Origin: Alitta virens | Taxonomy: Eukaryota; Annelida; Polychaeta; Phyllodocida; Nereididae | Direction: 5' to 3' | Assembly (NCBI GenBank): GCA_932294295.1 | Contig: OW028578.1 | Coordinates: 37,842,685-37,906,684 of the forward strand | DNA length: 64,000 nucleotides | Shown: positions 25,818 through 37,587 of the stretch, piece by piece | Position numbering within the stretch: the stretch's first letter is position 1 | How the letters are laid out: the number at the start of each line of letters is the position of its first letter | Notes under the pieces: generated by a model | What the model saw: only the letters and a program-made list of their open reading frames with translations | What the model was told of the DNA's origin: nothing | Database searches by the model: none | Translations under genes and position numbers: made by a program

Positions 25818-26760
25818 TTATATAACTTTAACAGTTTTTGTCATCAATGATTCTGTCTGCTTCAGAAGACCCAATTCCTCAGCTATAGGTCTTGGTAGGT
25901 CCAAGTGAGTTGGCATGAAGCCCAATTTCACCAGCAAAATGCTGTCATGGAGTGGAGAAATTCGTACAAACGTGACAACGACCGGTGCATTCTGGGATCG
26001 TGTCTGCAGTCACATGATGGCAATGACGTCAGAATCATTATGACGAGGTTATAAAGATCGTGACTCAATTTCTCAGAGTCTGTTGCCTCATTAACTGAGG
26101 CCCGGTAAATTTGATTGATATATATCAGATATGACGTGAGTGAGAAGTTTAACACCGGAGGGCATGGTAGTGTTGACGTCTGCTCCTCCCTCTACCGGCA
26201 AATCCTGGCAATCGTAATTTTTGCTGACAGCTGCTTGGACTGGAGAATGATAGTTCTTTTCCCCAGGGAGGTTAGGGTTAGCTCCGAATGATAACAGACG
26301 AACTATGTCAGTGTACCCTTGAAGGACAGCATACTGAAGAGGGGTGGCACCCCACTGATTTCTGAGATCTGGGGTAGCTCCGTAATGTAGAAGAAGTTTC
26401 ACACAGGTTATATGATTGTAGGTCGATGATTTAAATAAAGCTGTGTAGCCCCACTTATCAGAAGCGTCTGGGGCAGCTCCGGATTCCAGAAGAACGTGCA
26501 CACATTCTCCGTTGCCATGGGTGGCGGCGACAACTAAGGCGGGAACGCATCCCTTCTCCCCCCGATGAAGATAAATAAACGTCTGCTCCCAGGCTGATAA
26601 GAATTAGCGCCAAATTTGCCAATTTCACTTGCCACGTGCAAAGGAGTTACGCCCTGTCCGCTGTAGGCATTCACGTCAGCACCACGTGCCATGAGACGGA
26701 CCAAAGCTTGATGTCACAAGATTTCACAGCTTCATGAATCGCTCCATTGGGCACAGAATT
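25818..26760 (-). pseudogene. Ankyrin-repeat protein, reading frame broken
   Basis: The minus strand begins after an acceptor-like site (TTGTTTTTCTTCAG, ~26761-26774). It encodes NSVPNGAIHEAVKS, then, after a frame change, RLMARGADVNAYSGQGVTPL. It then runs through several ankyrin repeats in the open frame 26091-26501 (HVLLESGAAPDASDKWGYTA; LHYGATPDLRNQWGATPL; SFGANPNL; GGADVN). A further frame change leads to a C-terminal helical part (SLTSYLIYINQIY, EKLSHDLYNLVIMIL) and, after another, to PTHLDLPRPIAEELGLL with a stop at 25818. The arrangement recalls ankyrin/SOCS-box adaptors, but I cannot confirm a SOCS box. At least three frameshifts mean a pseudogene or sequence errors. Confidence 0.7.
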
Positions 26761-26774
26761 CTGAAGAAAAACAA

Positions 26775-29400
26775 TAATATTATGAGAAATACGCCTTTAT
26801 AAACGGGTAATTATATATAATACAGATCTACACAGGCCTTTCAGTGTGTCTAGGTCTATTTGTTCTAATTAAATTGTAGCCTACAATCAGTCAGCTAGAT
26901 TGGATTGCCATTATAGATCTACAGGTTTATGATATCAATTTAGTTAACCATTATTTTTACCGATGCATCGTGTGGTATCACTTTTTTTGATAAATATAGG
27001 CCAAAATAAATAATTAAAGGGACATAACACACTTGCTGAACAACACATTAACAGTTACAATACACCATGTGGCCACTTTTGTGACAACTGTAGCAACTGC
27101 TATGACAAACATATGGTGTATGACAGCAAAATAGCTCGTAATTTGACCCGCAACGACACCATTCAGCCAATATCCAAACGTGTCACGCCGTGCAGTCATA
27201 ATATGACTACATTTCATGTTACAGGCGTTATTTTGAAGAAAAATGTTATTCATGAATTTTCGAAGCATTCTGATTCCTTTTGTAGTTGATAACATGTTCC
27301 AATCTCAATGCACTAAAATCGTTACGACGTTAATAAACAAATGTCCCCAGCCTCAACAGTGTAATTGTCACTAGGGCACTGATGCAGTTCAAATGATGCT
27401 TTCCCACCCCTCTGCCCTATTTATAGCGAGAGGGGTGCAGTAAAGAGGGGATGGAGACAGCGGGGGGGGGGGAGTTCAAAACCGCAGCCATTGTCCAAAG
27501 ACTCCAAACCACGCTAAGCATCTGGCGTCCCCTTAACGTGTGCTTGTTGTCATGACGTCACGACGCTGTGCTAGGCTACTTTATAAAAATTCAAAATTAA
27601 TTTGTCAATGCACAATTGATTTTTGAGTCCACATAGGCTATCTGAGCGGTCAAACAGGATCTGTGTACTATGGTGGCTTATTCAAATGTCAAAATGCTTT
27701 TAACTACTGAAACCAACCAAGATCTCTCATTAATTTTTCACAATGGAATTGGTGCATTTCGGTATATAAAAGAAACATCATGAATTCATTACCAGTATTT
27801 AAGTTACTTAGTGGTGGTACAACATAGGCTGGTTGCCTATTCTATGGTATTAATCAATTTAGTGTAGCTGACATGCACGCAATTCAATACTCTACAACTT
27901 TATACAACAATTCATGAAACACATGATCAGAGAATTACTAAGTGAAGCATCACGACGTATGACCTTGGATGAACAGAGTCTCGTGTGGTTTATGTAGGAG
28001 GCGCCCCACATAGAACACAAACAGTCTTTGGACGTTTGTGTAACGTTTGCAAACCTGCTGTTTGCAAACGGGATGCAAACAGGAAACAAACAGAGCACAA
28101 ACAGTAAAGTGATGACAGTCTTTGTTTGCAAACGTTACGCAAACAGTTGCAAACAGACAAACAGCATACACACAGGCAACAACTGTTCTATGAACAGATG
28201 AAAATGAACGTTTGCGTTCTGTTTTCATCCAAACATTAATTAATTATGGCACTATTCCTGCAGCCTTGCATACTGCTATATATATATACATGATTTACTT
28301 CAGATACTTGATCAATGAGACAACACTGTTTAATATTTCAAACTTTTATAGACATTCATTTAACACATTCAATTACATACTCTGTATTAAATAATAAACA
28401 TATGGCATCTCCATTACGAATCAAGAGGCTTCTTAAGAATTCCAATGGTTGTCCTTATGGCAGCTTGTATCTTTTTCTTTTTTTGTTTCACTGCAAAAAA
28501 TAATATAAAAATAAACATGTAATGACGGAGGAGTGGAGGAGCTGCATGAGATTCTTCAAAATATTCAACAACATTCAACCAACTAATTGTGACCACATCT
28601 AGGCAGCCAGTAATAAGTAAGAAGCTGAACTTCACAAATATGTTAATGTAGCTTACCTGTACTATGTGGTTATCTTCCTTAAAAAGCAGACACAATATTT
28701 GGCCAGAATTGTTGACTGAGGTGAAACCTAAGTGTCGGACCTAAAAATCAAAGTATACAATTAGGTATAGAATAAACTTACAATATACTGATACATTACC
28801 TGATACACAGTGCTGTGAGCATCTACTACAATGTGGGTATTATGAGAAAGGTCTGAAAGGAGTGAAGTGTGCGTAGTGTTATGTATTTTGCCTAATATGT
28901 AATAGTTATACAAAAACATATGTATATAAACATGCACACATTTTTTAACACAAGAAATCATGCACCTGTCATTTTATGAACTTTTAACAAGAGAAGGCTT
29001 AATTAACAGTAATGGGCATTATATTCACTATATGTTTTTTGTCTACATATTAATACCATGTTGTCTGTGTTAGTAAATAAATCACTTAAAGAAATTAAGG
29101 GGGATCATAGTTAATTTTGTACATTTTCCGTAACATTTTATTGGCTCTGAACACAAATCTTGACAAGTTAAGACTACATTTAGTGCCTAATTTCCTGGTC
29201 TGAATCATGATGAGGTGGACTTCAATCTTAAGGTACATTTTAGGTAAAGATGGACTGGGTCCAAATCTAAGTAGATATTGAGGTCTTAATAGTTATATTT
29301 TCTTAAAATGGGGTTTCATACACTATTGTGATTTATAGTAAACTATAAAACAGTGATAATTTAGGATTATTTGTCTAATACCAGCTGTTCATACAGATTT
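26775..29400. other. No gene recognised
   Basis: AT-rich sequence. A cluster of GTTTGCAAAC palindromes lies at ~28035-28165. The small frames at 27014-27295 and 28414-28695 lack recognisable domains. An upstream exon of the ankyrin gene could lie here but none is supported. Confidence 0.4.
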
Positions 29401-29469
29401 TTGATAACACCATTAGTCCATTACTTGGCATATTATACCATTGTATCCATGTTTATACCAACCACCTAC

Positions 29470-29592
29470 ACCCCCCCCCCCCTGCTGCACCCCCCCCCCT
29501 GCTGCACCCCCCCCCCCTCCCTCCCTCTCAAATTGGCAATGTGTACCAGCAGTCCATTGGCATGTGACCATTATATTACCCCCCCCCCCCCC
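29470..29592. repeat. Poly-C tracts
   Basis: Repeated runs of 8-12 C separated by TGCTGCA, then another C run at 29580-29592. Strong candidates for unusual secondary structure and length error. Confidence 0.9.
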
Positions 29593-30382
29593 GTCACTAT
29601 TTTTCAACTTACCATTTTAACTCTGTGCCATAAAATGTGACCACACATGACTGTAGATATAAACACCAATTGCAGGAAGTTTAGTGCTACTTCTCATGCG
29701 TAGCTGTGTTAATGTGTAATTACATTAACTTTGTCATGGGTGCAACAAACATCATAAACATGAGGTACAAAACAATCTTAAATGTGCACAGTAAACATGT
29801 GTGAAAAATCACTGAAAATCTCTTTTTTCAAAAGAAGTTTCTTACAAAGCATATCACTTGATAATTCATCATAAATTATCAAAGTAGTCACAACAAAAAA
29901 TAAGAAAAGCCAGTCTTACCTTAATCCAGATGACTGCAGATTAACATTTTCATGGAACTAGGGCAGTCTTATCTTATTGGCCATCTCAGTAGGTCATGCA
30001 TGTTGGGGGTTCAAGCTGGTGCAAAACCCCCAAGATGTATTTTTGGTACAATTAATATAGTGGAGGATATTTAAATTATTTAATTAGTAAACTAGATTTA
30101 GTAAGCAAACATGAAAAGTCAGTCTAGCCCAGCCCCAGTGGAGTTAATGGAGTTTGTACACAATTTTTTTATATATAATTTTATAATTAAAATTAAATAA
30201 GCTAGGTGATGAAATATCAATTATACTTAGAAAATTAGTAAAATTACAATGAATTAGTCATCTTTTCATCTTTTTTTTTATTTTTTAGTTATGCTTATTA
30301 ACAGGGCCATATATTTTCTAACTGTATATATGTTTACCTTTATTAATAATTAAAATATTTTTTATAAATAAATATAATTAGG

Positions 30383-30512
30383 ACAGGTAGGGACCATGGC
30401 AATGAGACGAAGGATGAAACAGCCATCCAACATAGGCTCGACTGGGAATTGAACCCGGGACCCAGTGGTTGGAAGCCCAGCACGCTACCACGGAGCTAGG
30501 CCCCCACCCCGT
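30383..30512 (-). mobile_element. tRNA-Gly-derived SINE, minus orientation
   Basis: Reverse complement reads GGTGGGGGCCTAGCTC ... TCCCGGGTTCAATTCCCAG ... GGATGGCTGTTTCATCC. It matches the plus-strand copy at 30744-30938 and interrupts or ends the gypsy integrase frame. The anticodon-arm-like stretch with TTCC resembles tRNA-Gly(TCC), but the acceptor stem does not pair, so it is not a functional tRNA. Confidence 0.75.
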
Positions 30513-33500
30513 CTTACAAGCCAGAGGGTGACACTCCGCATATCCTGATGCATGATCGATAATCTTCAGAATATAGTTATTATCTTGTGGGGAGGTCACG
30601 AGTGGTCCAACGAGGTCCAGGGATATTAGCTGACCTATGCTCGTAGCTATGGGTATTTCGCCCAAAGGAGCATGCAGCTTCTTTTTACTGTGTGTGAGAC
30701 ACACAGGGCACTTCTGGATCCACTGCTTCACTTCCGCTCTCATTAGGGGTGGGGGTCTAGCTCAGAGGTAGCGCTCTGGGCTTCCAACCACTGGGTCCCG
30801 GGTTCGATTCCCGGTCGAGCCTAAGTTGGATGGCTGTTTCATCCTTCATCTCATTGCCATGGTCTCTGCCTGTCCTAATTAGCCCAACTGGTGCAGAAAT
30901 ACAGGACGTAAAGCCCTAATCACACATACACACACACATACTTCCTCTCTCATACCTGGCCACACATAAGCTTCCTGTATTTTCCTCATTGTCTTGATGT
31001 GCACCATATGCCCAACCTCTATGTGAGCCTGTCTCATTATGTCATTTCTGAACTTGGGAGGCAGCACTAAGTGATGATACTCTGCCGCATGGGGGTAGGG
31101 CTTGAGTATGGAGTAAAGAAGACCTTGGAGGACCTCGTAAGGACCTTCTGGGTTGTGTCCCTCTCCCCATTCACCCATGAGCTGTTGTTCCTTCTGGACA
31201 TCCTCCTAGATGAACCCACTGTCTAATATGGGCAGGGGTAGGTCAACCGGCAATCCGGGAGGTAGCTCATCTCCCATTTTCCATTCCTCGAGGTCAAAAG
31301 TATCAATCCACTCAGGCATTATTCTGGACAGCATGTCTGCTCTCACGTTCAGCTTCTCTTTCCTGTACTGCACCTTGCATCCGAATTCTGCCAGAAGAAC
31401 TGCCCAGCTCTGAATTTTAGTATTTTGCATTTAATTCGTGAAGAGAGAGACCAAGGGCTTGTGATATCCATGAAGGCATCGAACTTGGCACCCCACAGAT
31501 AAGGCCTGAACACCTTTAACGCTGTCTCGCTCTATTGCCACCCAACATCTCTGAGTAGGAGACAGTAATCTGGACAGATAACCTATAGGTCTCTCCGCTC
31601 CGGAGACAGGGTCGATTTGGCAAAGGACAGCACCAATAACTTGATCACTTGCGTTAGTGTACAGTAAATATGGGTCCCGGGTTCGCGGATGTGCAATCAC
31701 ATGCTCACTGATTAGCAAGTCCTTGAGAGTCTCAAAGCTCTTTTGTTGGTCCTCTCCCCAGCTAAAACGAGAATGTTTCCTGGTCAACTCCACCAAGGGT
31801 TCTGACACATGAGCGTATCCAGGCATACAGGTTCGATAGTAGCCTGTCATGCCCAGGAAAGATATAACTTGCTTAACGCTGTCTGGGGGACTCATTCTCG
31901 AGATGGTGGTCACTTTGTCGGGGTCAGCTTTCAGTCCCTCTCCGCTTACAACAAAGCCTAGCAACTTGACCTCTGTTTGTCCAAAAACACATTTCTTTGG
32001 ATTCAATGTCAGGTTGTAGGTTCGAAAACTCTCCATCACTGCGTGCAAATTTTGTTGATGACTGACGATGTCCGGACTGTACACCACTACGTCGTCCACG
32101 TAGATCATACAGCACTCAACGATGAGGCCTTGGAGGACCTTGTCCATGGCCCTTTAATAAAATGGCTGGTCGCATTCGATAACCCCATTCGATAACTGCA
32201 TACACTCTGATATGATCCTGGCCGCTTCCGCTTCCTCCGGGGTCATCTTTTCTAGATTCCTCTCGTTCTTGCTGACATTTTCATTTACATTTCCATACAA
32301 AATTGCAGGAGGTGGGCCAGGTACGAGTGGGAGACATAGTCCTCTCCAATGGAGTTCTCCCTTTTCGTAATCCACCTTGGCCCCCTCTGTACTCAACACA
32401 TCTCTGCTCAAAATAACTTGATGAGCAATCTTATCCACCACTATTGGATCTTGCCAATCGGTTACAAATAATTTCAAATTCTTGGCGCCGCAGCACGGTC
32501 CTACTGGCGCCTGTGTCCACCAAAGCCCACATACATTGTCCATGGAGTTTCAATTCCACATAGGCTTGGCAATCTGCTGTGACGCATAACGCCCCCCTGG
32601 GCATTTTGGCTATATCGGCCCCTTGCTGCACTTCTAGATACGCTACGACCTTCACTCCAGCGGGTCCTGCACTCCCGGCGAATGTGGCCAACCTTGCCGC
32701 AGTGTGCATAGATGGGCTTCCCATCATCAGTGTACCTCAGCACTGATCTCTCTCGTCCATCTCTCTGTCCTCTTCTGCCCCTCCTCAGTTCTGGGGAGGT
32801 CCACCTCCTCCATGGGAGGGAGACTCGTTGGGGAAACTGGGTTTTGCCAGAGATGCCATCAACTTGGTAAACTTGGCAGCTAGCCCATCCATCTTCCGGT
32901 TTAGGTCCTCCACCAGATCTTTCTTTCTAGGCCCCTCCTCGGTGAATGTGCCCAGGGCACCAACCTCCATGGGCTCCTCTGTATTGTCTTCCGGGGCGGA
33001 GCGATGTAGGGCGTGATAAACGCGGTATTCATCTCCCTCATACTCTGCCACTGCCTTCATGGCATCCTCACAGATGATAGGTTTCGTCTCCCTCACCATT
33101 CGCTCCACCAAGTGCTTGTCCCGGAGGCCATAGAGATACGCCCCTAGCAGGGCCCTCTCCTGGTCAGCATTCCTGGTTAGCCCAAAATGGCCGCTTCCCG
33201 ATACCTTCTTCAATAAGCAGCGGTGGACTCATAGGCCCCTGATTGCACTTTCTCCACTTCATCTCGTAGCCGGTCTACCTCGTGTTTAGACAAAAAATTA
33301 TCAGAAAGGTATTTCCTCAATCCCGCTCAATCCGCAGTCCTCTGGTCTGGGAAGGCAGACAGAAATATCTCTTCCGCTCGCAGAGGTCCCTCAGCAGTCT
33401 GCCCAGCCACATATACAGTTCTTTCTGTGTAAGGCAGAGTTAGTTCCACTTCCTGGAACCACTGTCGCAGCCGGCCTGTAGAGGAGCCATCACATGCTGT

Positions 33501-33641
33501 GACTCTCTCGGCTTGGGAATCTGCCTTGCTTCTTTCTCCGTTCTCCTTTAACTGTTTCTCCTGATTTTGTAACAAAACCGCTGTGTTTCTATGCCCATCG
33601 GTTTGGCTCCTAAGGAACTGTCGGAACTGGACTTCATTCAT
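30513..33641 (-). pseudogene. Ty3/gypsy retrotransposon gag-pol, defective
   Basis: Minus-strand order is gag (33641 to ~32750), protease, RT/RNase H, integrase. Gag is frame-broken; its zinc knuckle reads YAHCGKVGHIRREC, the first Cys replaced by Tyr. Protease has ALVDTGASRTVL (~32530). RT keeps CMIYVDDVVVYS and the connection region (31431-32147), but the sequence jumps from the protease-RT linker, through an in-frame TAA at ~32154, straight to AMDKVLQG, so the fingers and first catalytic Asp are deleted. Integrase has the zinc-binding halves H...H (30955-31178) and CPVC (30700-30730), split by a SINE, then LDLVGPL, and stops where the second SINE begins. No 3' LTR was found. Confidence 0.85.
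30744..30938 (+). mobile_element. tRNA-Gly-derived SINE, plus orientation, with target duplication
   Basis: Head with A-box-like TAGCTCAGAGGTAGCG and B box GGGTTCGATTCCC, a body ending CTGCCTGTCC, and a CACATA-rich tail to ~30938. It is bounded by 14-bp direct repeats ACTTCCGCTCTCAT (30730-30743) and ACTTCCTCTCTCAT (30940-30953), the expected mark of LINE-driven retroposition. It split the gypsy integrase between its zinc-binding residues. Confidence 0.8.
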
Positions 33642-33942
33642 CCTTGCGAACGGGAGATTGGTCTTGGTGCGAGACTGTACTTTCTTTTAACAATTCATCT
33701 TTTACACCAACCTGGCTGCGTTCACTTCAGAGTTGTTACGCACATGAGTGATGAAGTGGCACTCCTTAGTTGCTCCACAGCTACCAAGCTGGGTTGTCAT
33801 GAAGACACACATTTCCCCTCGTGTCTAGAGTAAAAACAGACTTCTCTATCCATCTCTCAAGTATCCATCTTGTTCACACCAAGATATATTCCTTGATAAC
33901 ACAGTTCTGCACTCAGACTGGAAATCACATCAGGGTCACCAA

Positions 33943-34930
33943 TGTAAGTCTCATCACCATTCTCCAAGTTAGGTCCTTAGGTGAAAACTCATCATAGTCC
34001 ACAATTCAATATGTATATAAGTGTAATTTCTTTTCTCAGAATAAAGCAAGACAAAGGTCAAGGGTAAAGTATATGACTGGTCTCTCCTGCTCAAATTCAA
34101 AGATGCAGGATTTTCCTCTTTATTATCTTATATAGGGAATGACTCTGCATGGTCACTCCTCTCTCTCTCCATTGGCCAGAGGCCCACATCCAATCATAAA
34201 ATTACAACAATTTCACATCTAACCAATAAGCAATTGTACAAATTCAAAATATCTCAATTCATTACATAACTTTGCTGTTGGAATCATTCCCACCATTTCT
34301 GGCATCTAATTACTGTGGATGACAATGGGCATTGTGGCCAAGGGTTTTAATTAAACCCCCTTTCTTATCAAACCCTTTTTGGCTGTAGTGGCTTCTTTGT
34401 CCCTGTAGCCAGATTTGGACAGTCAAAGAAATCAACTGCCCACCTGGTCAGCCACAGCCATTGTCTTGGCCACCCCAGAACCCATTGTCCCAGTTCCCAT
34501 TGTGTTCTGAGAACACCCTTCAGTGGACGCATTAAACTTCATCCCAACAGCCAGTGAAAACATTAAATACATTATATTCAAACTTTAAATGCTTATCTTA
34601 TAGGTACAGATATATACAATCACACACATAATAATCACACACATAAAAATCATACATATAAAATCAATACATACAAATAACTAATAACATACATACATGG
34701 AAATAATAATCAACACATATAAACAATAAACAATTAATCAACACATAGCCTACAAATAGAAATATTAATCAGTTGTAGTTTGGGCAGAGATAAAAGCCTA
34801 GTGCTTTTGACAATGTGTACCAAGTTATTATGGCATTCGCGTGATATTAGCATGATACTTTTTAAAAGTCGTCATGTTGCTGATCTCGTGCAATAAATTT
34901 GGTTAGAAATGATTGTCTTACATCGCTACA
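33943..34930 (-). repeat. 5' LTR of the gypsy element
   Basis: On the minus strand it starts TGTAGCGATGTAAG (34930) and ends GACTTACA (33943), the canonical TG...CA ends. It is followed two bases later by a primer-binding-type sequence TTGGTGACCCTGATG, as seen downstream of many gypsy LTRs. Inside, a TATA box (CCTATATAAGATA, ~34126-34138) with an overlapping AATAAA lies upstream of the probable start site. The partner LTR is absent, so age cannot be read from LTR divergence. Confidence 0.75.
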
Positions 34931-36084
34931 TTATCCTTACAATTAGTTTATCACATTAGCAGAACAATTTCTAATTTAGCAAGTTATAGGTAAAATACAA
35001 TGACACAGTCATCTATAATATTTTCAGGTCATCTATTTCGCCGCAGTAATAAAATGCAAAACAATGAAATGACAAAAACCAGGTAATAGTAGTTACTTAG
35101 TAATATAACATAGTTATATATTAATGTGCAATTATGATTAAAATATCCATGCAAACAGCATCTTACCTTATTAAAAACCATATTGATAACCCTTAACGAT
35201 AAAAATATTAAATAAGACATTTTAAAGAAAATGTACTATGATATCAAAGTTACGAATTATACCGATTGTTCCTTAAACGAATCCAAAGCAACAGCATTTC
35301 TGTTTTGAAGTTTGAATACCTGGGAAGCAAAACATTACTAAAGCAAGTTTTTTATGAAAATAATTCTGGCATGCCAATTAAATTATGAAATTGATAGATC
35401 AGTCTTTTACAAGGATTGATAAAAAAAGGAAGTTATTTAAACAAATTATTTCAACAAAAATTTGACAATAGAAAATCACTTTTTAAAAAAAATGAGTTTT
35501 TGAGGCTCTTTCCTTACCTTCTAGAGATTTTAATTGAATCATGTATACAGTAGACTCTCCATGTCATAACCATCTTTATTACAGCACTTCCTGGTCTTAA
35601 TGGTGATGTGGTCTTAATAGTGAGGTTTATTACTGTGCCTATGAAGTATTAGATTGAAAATAAAGTGTTCATATAGAAGAAATATCCCTAATAGTGGGAT
35701 GGTCTTAAAGCAGGGATATAATATACACTTCTTAAGGCAGCCAGGCTCCTAATGTCAATATCACTTTGCCTCTCAGAAATTTGATTAAAGATTGGCAAAG
35801 GGCCTTGTGTGCTGCAAGAACTAAGATTCATTTTCATTGCATCTTTGAGGAAATGTATCCCATTTGAGTCTTTGATGGGCTTAAAATCTATTTGGCCTGA
35901 GACCCTAATTATTTTCCATATATATATTTTGCTCGTTTTTGCAATCCACGCACGTTCGTTTATATGCAATTTCTCGCTCGTGGATATGTTTTTACTTGCA
36001 CAACATTCGGTTATATAACATAACTGGCACCCGTGTACGTATAAGTACGCACATTCGTTAGTGTGAGTGATATAAGTAAAAAGT
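34931..36084. other. No gene recognised; possible pogo-like end
   Basis: AT-rich sequence. ACAGTAGACTCTCC near 35547 followed by GGTCTTAATGG/GGTCTTAATAG resembles the terminal sequence of pogo/Tigger-type DNA transposons; a similar ACAGTAGAACCTC occurs at ~60979. No transposase frame is present. Confidence 0.35.
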
Positions 36085-36433
36085 ATGTAAGTAAGTAAGT
36101 AAAGCTTTATTTAAAGTCGTTAAAATTTTACAATAAACAACATAAGCACAAGTGCTTGTAATCGACAAATGAAAGGTGAGTATTTACAAAATAAAATAAA
36201 GTATTTACAAATGACATATGTAAAACAAAATGGTGTATAAAATCATTGTATCAGTTAAATATCACAGAACACAGATCAAGCATGCACCACATTTACATGT
36301 AGGTTTCCATGACTGGACATTACTTTTAAAATCAGGTAAACCTAATTCTTTAAACACAAGAGGTAATTTATTGTAAAGCATGACACCATTGTACTTAAAA
36401 GACCTAAAACCAAACCTTACAGTATTGAACTTA
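36085..36433 (-). pseudogene. LINE 3' end (left half of the split LINE)
   Basis: On the minus strand the frame reads KFNTVRFGFRSFKYNGVMLY then NKLP, the usual C-terminal block of CR1/L2/Jockey-like LINEs, ending by ~36262. It is followed by a 3' untranslated tail ending in TTAC repeats (plus-strand GTAAGTAAGTAAG at ~36088-36100). The coding frame joins exactly to 62987-63117 when the intervening Harbinger element is removed, so both are one LINE copy. Confidence 0.85.
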
Positions 36434-36687
36434 AGCTGGCTTTCCATATGTCCGTTTTTTCTCTCCGTATATCCGTCATCCATACGTCCATATACGGACA
36501 GGATACGCATCCCTTTGATTTTAATTAATGCCTTTCCATGAATACGTTTTTTCATCCGTTGTCTGTCATCTGCAGTCTGTATATTGGCGATACGGATATG
36601 GGGGCGGTTTTTGCGGATAACGGATGGCCTCCCAGGGGCGAAATCACCCGAGCGCGTCCAATTACGTCCCTAGGGGCCTGCAGCACC

Positions 36688-36772
36688 ACTACAAAAGCCT
36701 ACTTATAGGTCCAAAGGGATGCCGACCCCTGAGGCTATAAGATCAAAGGATCCCTGTAGGTGCCTGCGGCTA
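36688..36772 (+). repeat. Left terminal inverted repeat of the Polinton
   Basis: Starts ACTACAAAAGCC and matches the reverse complement of 58063-58147 with a single difference (GTAGG versus GCAGG). It is preceded by the target duplication AGCACC at 36682-36687. Beyond 36772 the two ends diverge, though both have CCTGCGGCTA-like motifs and CCCCCGGG runs. Confidence 0.9.
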
Positions 36773-36931
36773 ATAGGTTGTGATCTTGTTTGCCCCCCGG
36801 GCATTTAGTACATGTGTACTGTCATTGAAAAAACGTCATAGCCCTGCGGCTACAGTCAAATGTAAATGGACTTTCACCCCCTCGGGCATTGACATTTAGT
36901 GAACATTTAGTTTAATGAAAAACTAAATATC

Positions 36932-36962
<31 letters not shown>

Positions 36963-37012
36963 GCAATAAGAATACGCGTTATTACTCAATCATTTCAGTT
37001 AACATTGAGGCT

Positions 37013-37363
37013 ATGGAGGGTGCGGATGTCTCAGAAGAATTTATACCCGAAGTTATTGTTTCAGATGTAAAAAATGAAAATGCTAGCAATGATCTTCATG
37101 ATGCAATAATTTCCAGTAATGCAGACATTAGTTCTACTAGGAGCAGTGGTAGTCAGTGGAAGATATTTGGTAGAATTATACCAAAAAATGAAGTGATTTT
37201 TATTTGTCAAGTTGTAATTCTCTATATTGTCATCCTCACTTGTATAGTCAATTTGTCTCTTGGTAATGGAGACAGTAATCTTTGGACTGCTCTTTTGTCC
37301 TCATCAATGGGAATAATGCTGCCGGCTCCAACATTGTCCACCAGGAGGAGGAGGAGGAGCTGA
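37013..37363 (+). CDS. Small single-pass membrane protein of the Polinton
   Basis: A 116-aa protein from ATG 37013. The N-terminal ~50 residues are acidic and Ser-rich. A hydrophobic segment (about residues 61-82, with FICQVVILYIVILTCIVNL) follows a short basic stretch, and the C-terminal block reads NGDSNLWTALLSSSMGIMLP and ends in Arg residues. From memory, the block around the membrane segment and NLSL..GDSNLWTALLSS recurs in proteins encoded by animal Polintons; function unknown. It is the first gene after the left inverted repeat. An ATA microsatellite (36930-36962) lies just upstream. Confidence 0.75.
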   Translation: MEGADVSEEFIPEVIVSDVKNENASNDLHDAIISSNADISSTRSSGSQWKIFGRIIPKNEVIFICQVVILYIVILTCIVNLSLGNGDSNLWTALLSSSMGIMLPAPTLSTRRRRRS

Positions 37364-37587
37364 CTACAGAGCCCTCGAGGCAGATAGCTCTCATTCTGGC
37401 ATGCTATTGGCTAAAGTTCTCAGCAAAAGGACTAGTGGCAGACATATACCCTGCGGCTCTAAGAATACTCTGTAGTCTGTATAAAGAAGGTCTCTCTACC
37501 ATCAGTCAGCATTCACTTGAAGATTTGAAAATATACCTAACTATATACATACACATCCTCGAGGGCTCTCCTTTTGACAGCATCATC

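Noticed and set aside
30744..30820. tRNA-Gly(TCC) gene
   Set aside because: The B box and anticodon-like loop are good but the acceptor stem does not pair, the sequence continues into a SINE body, and an inverted copy lies nearby.
37282..37587. Calling the PC4-like protein from 37282
   Set aside because: That codon is TTG; no ATG exists before 37588, so the extension is only noted.
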